Source: Planctomycetota bacterium (GTDB lineage: Bacteria > Planctomycetota > UBA1135 > GCA-002686595). From it: a DNA stretch of 40,344 bases. The stretch is from NCBI GenBank assembly GCA_002720975.1, contig PBIX01000090.1, positions 1 through 40,344 on the forward strand, given 5' to 3'. The position numbers were made by a program, and so were the translations under genes. Of the stretch, positions 33,796 to 40,344 are shown piece by piece. Below the pieces are notes generated by a model that saw nothing but the letters and a program-made list of their open reading frames with translations, was not told the DNA's origin and ran no database searches. Position 1 is the first letter of the stretch, and each line of letters starts with the position of its first letter.

Positions 33796-34616
33796 TACGA
33801 GGGGTGTCCAATGGATGGGCGCGGGAGGTCCAGAGCTTGGATTTTCTTGACCCGGCGAGCATGGCGGCCGGGACCTGTGGGGGTCTTGAGGAAGGTCTCA
33901 ATGATCTCGCGAGCCAGGGCCAGGTCCAGGTGGCCGGCCCCCAAGGTGAGCAGGTTGGCGTGGTTGTGGGTCCGTGCGTTGATGGCACTGGCCTTATTCC
34001 AGCAGTTGGCTGCGAGGACGCCAGGAACCTTGCCTGCAGCCATGGCCGAGCCGATACCCGCTCCATCAATCACGATGCCCAGCCGGGCCCGCCCCTCGCT
34101 CACCTCACGAGCCACGGCGGCGGCGTAGTCGGGATAGTCGCAGGGGTCATCGCTGCAGGTCCCCATGTCCCGAGCGGGGTAGCCGAGGTCGGCGAGGAAG
34201 CCGAGAACCTCGCCCTTGAGCGGGAATCCGCCATGGTCGGACCCGACAGCCACGGTGCGACCCTGCTCAGGGGCACCTGCAGGGCCCGTGCTGGCCGGTG
34301 CACCAGTTAGGGGGTGGCCCCGAGGACGGGCCGGAATCAACTCGATATCCCTGCGGAAGGCCTCTTCCCTGGCAAGGGGGGTCACCTGCGCCCCCTCGGG
34401 TAAGGTCAGGGGCTCGCCGTCGGACAGCTTGCTGAGACAATCCGCCTCCACCAGCGGACGTCTTGCGTTCGCTCGGTCGCCCTCCCCCGGCCCAGTGACT
34501 GAGCGCACCTGCACATGAATCCCAGGGGTGGGGGCTAGGGGTGCTTCCCCAGCGGCGCGTACACGGCCTGCGGCGCGGCGGGCGATGGCGCGGATTCCAT
34601 CGTGTTCCGTCTCCAT
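33795..34616 (-). CDS. rpiB: Ribose-5-phosphate isomerase B-like protein with long N-terminal extension
   Basis: 273 residues from ATG 34616 against ~150 for ordinary RpiB. The catalytic domain begins at about residue 120 ([48 protein letters not shown]). The usual catalytic Cys of the CGTGIG motif is Asp184 here (IVIDGAGIG), and the usual HNDAN is HNHAN (217-221). The ~120-residue N-terminal part contains [13 protein letters not shown] (~72-84), a motif seen in several microcompartment-associated proteins as I recall them. Frames continue upstream to 35186, but that stretch is antisense to the GTPase gene. First gene of the rpiB-deoC pair. Confidence 0.88.
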   Translation of the reverse strand: METEHDGIRAIARRAAGRVRAAGEAPLAPTPGIHVQVRSVTGPGEGDRANARRPLVEADCLSKLSDGEPLTLPEGAQVTPLAREEAFRRDIELIPARPRGHPLTGAPASTGPAGAPEQGRTVAVGSDHGGFPLKGEVLGFLADLGYPARDMGTCSDDPCDYPDYAAAVAREVSEGRARLGIVIDGAGIGSAMAAGKVPGVLAANCWNKASAINARTHNHANLLTLGAGHLDLALAREIIETFLKTPTGPGRHARRVKKIQALDLPRPSIGHPS

Positions 34617-34772
34617 GACGGGCCTGAGTCTAGCAGAGGGTCCCAAAATGGGGCCAAGTGATTGGATCCGGCGGTTTGCCCATTGATGGCGATTCTCCTT
34701 GAGCCCGCCACCCCGGAAACCGAGGATGGCCGCCGGCCCGCTCCACCTTTCCAGCGCGCCCCGGTGAGCCCC

Positions 34773-36986
34773 ATGAAAACCCTCCTCAGCCAGTTCTGTG
34801 AGTCCTTTGACGCCATCGTCCGGCCTCTGCTGGAGCCCCTCGACGGTGCCTCCAGAGCCCTGCTTGAGGGGTCGCCCGAATTGCCGGGCAGGGAGATACG
34901 GGCCGAGCTCCTGGAGGTACGTCACCAGACAGATGTGCTGGTCCAGAAGGTCGCCGAGCAGCAGGCCTACGTACTGATTTTCGGCCCCCTCAAGAGCGGC
35001 AAGTCCACCCTGATGAACGCCTTGGCGAGCACCTACGTGAGCGAGGTCTCGAGCCTGCCTGCCTATCCGTGCATGGTCTACCTGTCCCATGCTGAAGAGC
35101 GCCAGTTCGACGTGACCCGCTACAACGGTCAGAAGGAGCGCTTCACGGACCCCTCGGCCCTCTATACGCACATCGGGCGAGCCCACGGCGAGCTGGCGGA
35201 GCGCATCCGCTCAGCCGAAGAGCGGGGCGAGACCTTTGAGCCCGCAGAGCACTTTCCGGCCGCCATCCGCAAGGTGGACGTTCGCATCCCTGCTGGCGAT
35301 CTGGACGAGTCAGGAGCCGTGCTGGTAGATACGCCCGGCCTCTACAGCCGCATGAAGTTCGGCTACGACCAGATGACCCGCGAGTTCCGCGATGCCGCGA
35401 GCTGCGCTGTCTTTATCGTCAAGTCGGACAACCTGTTCCTCGAGCAGGTCTTCGAGGAGTTCGAGGAGCTGCTCGGGCTCTTCAATCGCATCTTCCTCGT
35501 CGTCAACCTGGACACGAGCAAGCGCGACCTCTCGCCCAGCGGCACCTTGATCCCCAGCCTCGAGCAAGAGGATCCCCTGCGGATCATCGAGGCCTTCGAG
35601 AACCTGGCCATGAGCGCGCCCTTGAAAGAGGCCTTGGACGATGGGCGCCTACAGATCTACCCCGTAGACCTGCTGCAAGCGGCCAGTGCGCGGCTGCAGG
35701 CGGGCAACAGCTCAGGTCCCGGACGCAGCGCCCCGCGCGGGGAGGCCAACTTCGATGCCTTCCTCGGCGACCTCACGGGCTACCTGAACAGCACCGACTA
35801 TCTGGTGGCCTTCTTGGGCGATAGCCTACGCCGCGCCGAGTCGCTCATGGCCGACACCATGCGGCTGCTTGACCACAGCTCGGTAACCGAACTGCGGGTC
35901 CGTGTGGAGGAGCTGGAGAGTGACCGCCAGGACACCCAGCACAGGCGGCATGCAGCCCAGCGTTTGCTTGACTACGACTGGCGTGCGGCCTTCTCGGGGT
36001 TGGAGAGCAAGCTCGCTCCGGCCATCCGAGCACGCACCGAACAGATCTGTGCGGACACTGAGCGTCGCCTGGATCGGGCTGTGGACGCCTGGTTCTCCAA
36101 CGATTCGAGCCTGCAGGCTCTGATGGATGAGCAGCTGCTGCCCACCATGCGCTCATTCCAGGTCGAGGTGGGTCTGTTCATACGCAAAGCCCTCGACGAA
36201 GAGGTTCTCTCCGGCTCCGCAGGCATCCTCCTGCCCAGCGACGTCTCAGCTGACATGTACGCAACGGAGGTCGACCTCTCTTCAATCGGCCAAGAAGCCC
36301 TGGGAAGAGTCGGCACCACGATTCAACACCGGGATATACCCACCCCGTTGCACAGCTCCATGCTTCCCGTGCGGCGCACGTTCTGGGATTGGTGCTTGTT
36401 CCGCAGTCTGGACAAGATCCGCGGCCGCCTGCTCGGTGAAGCCAATCACCCGGCCCTGCGGATCCCTGTGGAGATCAAGGCACGGCGCCTGGGCAACGAG
36501 GCGCGCGATGTGATTCGCCGCGAGCTGGACACCTTCAAGTCCCGCTTCCTGCCCGAGACGATCTTGGCCATCCACAGCCAGGTCATCGGACAATACGGGC
36601 TGGCCGCTGCCGGTGGATTGGGCACAGCTCTGCGCGAGCGGGATGGTGTCCTGGAGACGCACATCAACGACGTCGTTGCCCAGTTGATGGAGCACCGCAA
36701 GGTCCTGGCCCACATCATGAGTCTCTGGACCCGAACGGAATCGGCGCGAGCAGCTCTACATGGGCTAACAGCGGAATACGGCAACACCGAGCCCATGCGA
36801 TTGATCGAACCGGCCATGGCGACCAAGCCCATGCGGCCCGCCCCGATACACTCGGGTCCCCTGGGAACACAGCCGCTCACGGACATCGACTCGACACCCC
36901 CACCCATGAAGAGGCCGATGGAACACACCCGGAGTTCCGAGGATCGGGCGTCGAACGCACCCCTCTCGAGCGACGAGTTGGACTAA
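34773..36986 (+). CDS. Dynamin-like GTPase
   Basis: 737 residues from ATG 34773; in-frame ATG 34686 is possible but adds only a Pro-rich stretch. G1 is GPLKSGKST (71-79), G3 is DTPG (186-189), and the G4-like element is SKRD (249-252) after VVNLDT. This order and the long alpha-helical C-terminal half (VTELRVRVEELESDRQDTQ, heptad-like) fit the bacterial dynamin-like family, which binds and remodels membranes. There is no clear transmembrane segment, so membrane contact would be through a paddle-like loop. The C-terminal ~50 residues are Pro/Met/Ser-rich and look disordered. It stands alone, divergent from rpiB. Confidence 0.88.
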   Translation: MKTLLSQFCESFDAIVRPLLEPLDGASRALLEGSPELPGREIRAELLEVRHQTDVLVQKVAEQQAYVLIFGPLKSGKSTLMNALASTYVSEVSSLPAYPCMVYLSHAEERQFDVTRYNGQKERFTDPSALYTHIGRAHGELAERIRSAEERGETFEPAEHFPAAIRKVDVRIPAGDLDESGAVLVDTPGLYSRMKFGYDQMTREFRDAASCAVFIVKSDNLFLEQVFEEFEELLGLFNRIFLVVNLDTSKRDLSPSGTLIPSLEQEDPLRIIEAFENLAMSAPLKEALDDGRLQIYPVDLLQAASARLQAGNSSGPGRSAPRGEANFDAFLGDLTGYLNSTDYLVAFLGDSLRRAESLMADTMRLLDHSSVTELRVRVEELESDRQDTQHRRHAAQRLLDYDWRAAFSGLESKLAPAIRARTEQICADTERRLDRAVDAWFSNDSSLQALMDEQLLPTMRSFQVEVGLFIRKALDEEVLSGSAGILLPSDVSADMYATEVDLSSIGQEALGRVGTTIQHRDIPTPLHSSMLPVRRTFWDWCLFRSLDKIRGRLLGEANHPALRIPVEIKARRLGNEARDVIRRELDTFKSRFLPETILAIHSQVIGQYGLAAAGGLGTALRERDGVLETHINDVVAQLMEHRKVLAHIMSLWTRTESARAALHGLTAEYGNTEPMRLIEPAMATKPMRPAPIHSGPLGTQPLTDIDSTPPPMKRPMEHTRSSEDRASNAPLSSDELD

Positions 36987-37090
36987 GGCGCCCGGCACCG
37001 GATCCTTCTGGCAGAAATCCAGGCGGTTGGTGGGCGGGGGTACCCGCGCGGGGATTCCCAATCGGCCCCCCGGCGGTTAGCGTCCCCCAT

Positions 37091-37144
37091 GGCCAGTACC
37101 TCTGAAGGGGGTGTGAGTGCATTCCCACCAATGAAGTACTGGCC
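37091..37144. repeat. Inverted repeat between the dynamin-like and beta-lactamase-fold genes
   Basis: GGCCAGTAC (37091-37099) is repeated exactly in reverse complement as GTACTGGCC (37136-37144), 36 bases apart. It lies between the stop at 36986 and the start at 37193. There is no U-run, so it is more like an operator pair or a structured leader than a terminator. Confidence 0.4.
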
Positions 37145-37192
37145 CTTGACGGTACTTTGAATCCAGCCCAGCCACAGGACCCCCTTCTCAAA

Positions 37193-39331
37193 ATGTTCTC
37201 TGTTCCCTACTCCGTGGGCCTTCTCTTGGCCTTGGCGACCGGCTCTCCTGCTCAGGAGCCCGCGAACTCCGATGCACCCTTCCCGGCCTCAAACGCCCTG
37301 GCGGAGGGCGTGTCGCCTGATGTGCTCGTGGCCCTCGGCGACCTCGTGCAAGGCTTCGTGGACGACAAAGAGATCGTCGGGGCCGAGCTCCTCGTCATCA
37401 AGAACGGGCACTCGATCCTGCACGAGGCCTACGGCTGGCGCGACCGCGAGGCGCAGGTGGCGATGGAGACCGGCAGCGTCTTCTGCGTGCGCTCGATGAC
37501 CAAGCCCCTGATCGGGGCCTCGATCCTCATGCTGGTCGATGACAGAAAGGTCAAGCTCGATGACCACGTCGCAGAGTACCTGCCCTCGTTCGACGTTGAG
37601 GGCTCGCGCGATATCACCATTGAACACCTGCTCACGCACACGAGTGGGCTGCCCATGTCCTTGCTGCTCGGCAAGAACCTGCGCGAGTTGGACGGCATCC
37701 AAGCCGTCGCCGAACTCGGCGCCGGATACGAACTCGACTTTGAACCGGGCAGCGCCTTCTCGTACAGCGACCAGGGGACCGACACGCTCACCGCGCTGAT
37801 TGAGGTTGTCAGCGGCATGAGCGCCGCGGAATTCGTGAACTCACGGATCCTTGGGCCGCTGAGCATGCAGGAGAGCGCCTGCGTCATGGCGGAAGACCAC
37901 CCACTACGTGCGCGCGGGTGCGTCAAGTACGGCGGCTCACAGGGCGAGTGGTCACGCTTATGGGGCCCCGATGAGCCGCCGCTGTTCCCATTCTTTCTCG
38001 GCTCCCAGGGTCTCTACTCCACCCTGGAGGACTACGGGCGATTCATGGACTTCTGGCGCCGCAAGGGGCGGCCGGGGAAAGAGCGGCTTCTCGGCTCGCG
38101 CTACGTTCGTCAGACACTCACCCCCGGGCCACACCCGATGCGAGGGCCAACGGGCCTGCCTGAAGTTCGCACGGCTTATGGGTATCTGATGCAGCTCTGG
38201 ATGGGTTCGGGCGAAGACGACGAAGGCAGTGAGGAGGGGGTCGTTGCCTTCGGCCACACCGGTTCGGATGGGACGCACGCCTGGGTATTCCCCGAGCAGC
38301 AGGCCATGGTGTTCTACTTCACCCAGTCCCGGGGCAACCTTACGGGCATACAGGTTGAGGAAGTGCTTGGAGAGCTGCTTCTGGGAGTGCCGTACGACGC
38401 GAACGAGGCGGCTCCACCGTTCGAGCAGTATCTCGGCTACTACCGGGAGGATGAAAACGACAAGTACCGCGCCATCATCCGGGATGGCGAGGACATGGCC
38501 CTGGAGATCATGGGAAGAGGCGTCGTTCCCCTCACCTACGTCGGTGAGGACCGCTGGAAGCTGCGGCCCAATCCAAGCGAGGCGCTTTCCTTCGATCGCT
38601 CCGAAGCCGGAGAGGTAACTGGTTTTCACGTGGGCGACCACCAGGAGTTTCGTTTCGAACCATCCTCCAATCTACCCGACATAGACGAGGTCGCTGCCCG
38701 GGTCGCCGGGTTTCACCGCATCGACCTGCTCGAGTCGCTTGGTCCACTTCGCCTGAACGGCGCTGTGACCATCGAGGCACAGAACATCACCGGCGAGACG
38801 AGCACGCTGCTCGCGTGGCCCAATCGCGTTCGGATCGACAGCGAGGCAGCGGGACAGTTCGAACGCTATGCCTCCGACGGAGAAGCCGTCCGGACTTTCA
38901 CCTCGATGACACCCCTGACCGTCCACCAGGGTGAGCGCGCCGAGATGCTGCGTTTGGACGGCCCCCTCGCTCGCTATGGCGAGTGGCGGCGCTGGTACCC
39001 CGATCCACAGGTGATCCAGCAGCTTGAAGGGGGCGGCAAGAAGGTCATCCTTGTCCGCACGAATGGCACGTCAGCCCCAGCACGGACGCTGTACATCGAC
39101 CTGGAGAAGGGCGGAATCCTGGCTGAGGACAGCCTGGCCTACGTCGACGGGCTGGGCCGCATTGGTGTGCACGTGGAATACGGCGATCACCGCGACGTCT
39201 CTGGAATGATGCTGCCCTTCCGCACGAAGATTGAATATCCCAATCCCCAGCTCGGAAAGATCTTTACGACCGTCACAAAAGTCGAGTTGGACGTCGAGCT
39301 ACACGACGGCGTGTTTGAGTTGGAAGACTAG
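37193..39331 (+). CDS. Secreted serine beta-lactamase-fold hydrolase with C-terminal LolA-like domain
   Basis: 712 residues from ATG 37193, which opens a signal peptide (YSVGLLLALATGSPAQ); an in-frame TTG at 37157 is less likely. Residues ~45-385 are the class C beta-lactamase/PBP4* fold. The nucleophile Ser101 and Lys104 are in SMTK, Tyr191 is in YSD (variant of YxN), and HTG is at 355-357. The family includes D-aminopeptidases, esterases and penicillin-binding hydrolases, so antibiotic resistance should not be assumed. The last ~230 residues (GPLRLNGAVTIEAQNITGE, RTLYIDLEKGGILAED, LPFRTKIEYPN) resemble the half-barrel of LolA/LolB-type lipid-binding domains. No partner gene is adjacent. Confidence 0.86.
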   Translation: MFSVPYSVGLLLALATGSPAQEPANSDAPFPASNALAEGVSPDVLVALGDLVQGFVDDKEIVGAELLVIKNGHSILHEAYGWRDREAQVAMETGSVFCVRSMTKPLIGASILMLVDDRKVKLDDHVAEYLPSFDVEGSRDITIEHLLTHTSGLPMSLLLGKNLRELDGIQAVAELGAGYELDFEPGSAFSYSDQGTDTLTALIEVVSGMSAAEFVNSRILGPLSMQESACVMAEDHPLRARGCVKYGGSQGEWSRLWGPDEPPLFPFFLGSQGLYSTLEDYGRFMDFWRRKGRPGKERLLGSRYVRQTLTPGPHPMRGPTGLPEVRTAYGYLMQLWMGSGEDDEGSEEGVVAFGHTGSDGTHAWVFPEQQAMVFYFTQSRGNLTGIQVEEVLGELLLGVPYDANEAAPPFEQYLGYYREDENDKYRAIIRDGEDMALEIMGRGVVPLTYVGEDRWKLRPNPSEALSFDRSEAGEVTGFHVGDHQEFRFEPSSNLPDIDEVAARVAGFHRIDLLESLGPLRLNGAVTIEAQNITGETSTLLAWPNRVRIDSEAAGQFERYASDGEAVRTFTSMTPLTVHQGERAEMLRLDGPLARYGEWRRWYPDPQVIQQLEGGGKKVILVRTNGTSAPARTLYIDLEKGGILAEDSLAYVDGLGRIGVHVEYGDHRDVSGMMLPFRTKIEYPNPQLGKIFTTVTKVELDVELHDGVFELED

Positions 39332-39348
39332 ACGCGGCCGTGTGCCGT

Positions 39349-40161
39349 TCAGTCTGTGCTCGCCGCAACCAGGCGCGGGCCTGCCTCGGCCAGGAGCCGC
39401 CCCGCGATGGAGGCGATCGCGGCTCCCGCCTCAACCACCTCGTCATGGGACAGGGGCCCTGCAGCAAGGCCCGCCCCCGGGTTGGTGATACAGGAAAGGC
39501 CCGCCACGCGCATGCCGACGGCATGAGCGGCGGCGGCCTCGGCGACAGTACTCATGCCCACCGCCTGAATCCCGCAGCGGGCGAAGTAGCCGATTTCGGC
39601 AGGCGTCTCGTAGGCGGGTCCCGAGAGCCCCAGATACACGCCGGATTTCAACTCGACGTCGCCGGCGGCAGCGGCTTCCACCAATGCCTCCCCCATGGCT
39701 GGGTGGTAGGGCGTGCCGTGCCCGCGCTCACTGTGCTTGAGTGGCGCCGAGCCCTGCAGGTTCACGTGGTCGGTGATGCGCATCAGGCATGGTAGAGACC
39801 AATCGGGGTCCAGACCTCCGGCCGCGTTTGTGAGCAACAGGGCGCGACATCCCAGCCGGGCGAAGGCGCGCACGCTGGCGGTGACCTCAGCGGGATGACG
39901 GCCTTCGTAGAGATGGACGCGACCCTGCTGAACCAGGACCCGGACCCCGCCAAGAGTGCCCAGAACAAATCGTCCGGCATGGCCGGGAACGGAGCTGGCG
40001 GGCATGCCGTCCACGTCCTCGAAGGGAACCTCAATCGAATCTTCGAGGCCCTCGGCGAAAGCGCCCAGGCCCGATCCGAGAACATAGGCCACGTCAAAGC
40101 CCTCCAAGCCATGGCCCGCAAGACCCTCCGCCAAGCGCTCGTCAATCGCTGCCGTCGCCAT
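39349..40161 (-). CDS. punA: Purine nucleoside phosphorylase (trimeric PNP family)
   Basis: 270 residues from ATG 40161, the normal family length; a longer frame upstream belongs to the transporter's coding strand in another frame. Motifs: GSGLG (29-33), VPGHAG with His61, QGRVHLYEG with Arg81 and His83 (phosphate site), TNAAGGL, GPAYETPAEI, VGMSTVAEA, and Asn227 in ITNPGAGL (base recognition, guanine/hypoxanthine type). It splits purine (deoxy)nucleosides with phosphate to base and (deoxy)ribose 1-phosphate. Its ATG shares one base with the transporter stop (TGATG), so uptake and phosphorolysis are co-expressed. Confidence 0.94.
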   Translation of the reverse strand: MATAAIDERLAEGLAGHGLEGFDVAYVLGSGLGAFAEGLEDSIEVPFEDVDGMPASSVPGHAGRFVLGTLGGVRVLVQQGRVHLYEGRHPAEVTASVRAFARLGCRALLLTNAAGGLDPDWSLPCLMRITDHVNLQGSAPLKHSERGHGTPYHPAMGEALVEAAAAGDVELKSGVYLGLSGPAYETPAEIGYFARCGIQAVGMSTVAEAAAAHAVGMRVAGLSCITNPGAGLAAGPLSHDEVVEAGAAIASIAGRLLAEAGPRLVAASTD

Positions 40162-40344
40162 CACGGCCACAGGAACATTCCCGCGACGGTGGCGGTCATC
40201 CAGGAAGCGAACGCGCCGCCGATCATGGCGCGCAGGGCCAGCCTTGAGATCTCGGGCTTGCGCTCGGGAGCGAGCGGCGCGATGCCCCCAATCTGGATCC
40301 CGATCGAGGCGAAGTTGGCGAAACCGCACAGGGCGTAGGCCGCC
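40161..40344 (-). CDS. NupC/CNT-type nucleoside transporter, C-terminal end only
   Basis: Sixty residues up to the right edge. AAYALCGFANFASIGIQIGG followed by RLALRAMIGGAFASWMTATVAG is characteristic of the last membrane segments of concentrative nucleoside transporters. These carry nucleosides inward with H+ or Na+. The gene continues beyond the window. It is directly upstream of, and overlaps, the purine nucleoside phosphorylase. Confidence 0.88.
   Translation of the reverse strand, partial: AAYALCGFANFASIGIQIGGIAPLAPERKPEISRLALRAMIGGAFASWMTATVAGMFLWP

Noticed and set aside
34639-34655. Hairpin GGTCCC-AAAAT-GGGGCC between rpiB and the GTPase gene
   Set aside because: Imperfect six-base stem in a divergent promoter region; too weak to call a terminator or operator.
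34617-35186. A long upstream extension of the RpiB frame
   Set aside because: It is antisense to the GTPase P-loop region; the ATG at 34616 precedes the recognisable protein.
37193-39331. Antibiotic-resistance beta-lactamase
   Set aside because: The fold and SxxK are shared with many esterases and peptidases; the YSD variant and lipid-binding-like tail do not suggest a resistance enzyme.

Overview
The window is GC-rich, densely coding bacterial DNA with no RNA gene, IS element or CRISPR array that I can see. Four features resemble Planctomycetota or a related deep PVC-type lineage: a paired TPR protein and VCBS/ASPIC-UnbV protein, a very large set of secreted amidohydrolase-fold proteins, DeoC and RpiB with long N-terminal extensions, and secreted proteins with carboxypeptidase-regulatory-like repeats. 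This placement is inferred from gene content, since there is no marker gene in the window.

Layout. (1) 1-2945, minus: a ferredoxin-NrfD fusion followed by a molybdopterin (CISM) oxidoreductase. The oxidoreductase is cut short at the left edge, where the first ~135 bases look like an unrelated plus-strand gene fragment. (2) 3063-10536, plus: an alpha/beta hydrolase-like protein whose nucleophile position is Ala, a TPR protein overlapping an FG-GAP/ASPIC protein, an amino-acid permease fused to PTS EIIA and RCK_C domains, and an unknown 242-residue protein. (3) 10540-27606, minus: a divergent TrpD-like protein preceded by eleven consecutive amidohydrolase-fold genes, nearly all overlapping or separated by a few bases. 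(4) 27988-32913: an unknown protein, YjbQ, an unknown lipoprotein (minus), and a secreted Ig-like/carboxypeptidase-regulatory repeat protein. (5) 32929-34616, minus: deoC and rpiB, overlapping. (6) 34773-39331, plus: a dynamin-like GTPase and a secreted serine beta-lactamase-fold protein with a LolA-like C-terminus. (7) 39349-40344, minus: purine nucleoside phosphorylase and the C-terminus of a NupC-type nucleoside transporter. Sections 5 and 7 together make a nucleoside uptake, phosphorolysis and pentose-phosphate salvage set.

The most unusual object is the amidohydrolase array (11739-27606). It holds eleven genes and twelve amidohydrolase modules, almost all with export signals. Four adjacent central genes (14394-19525) keep a complete set of metal ligands (HxH, Lys, His, His, Asp). 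The seven flanking genes (eight modules) have lost the HxH and most other ligands while keeping the fold's N- and C-terminal beta-sandwich signatures. Several of the degenerate members carry a Lys/Glu-rich, helix-like insertion at the equivalent place in the barrel. Tight translational coupling suggests co-production of active enzymes and pseudoenzymes, perhaps as a hetero-oligomeric periplasmic assembly. The substrate is unknown.
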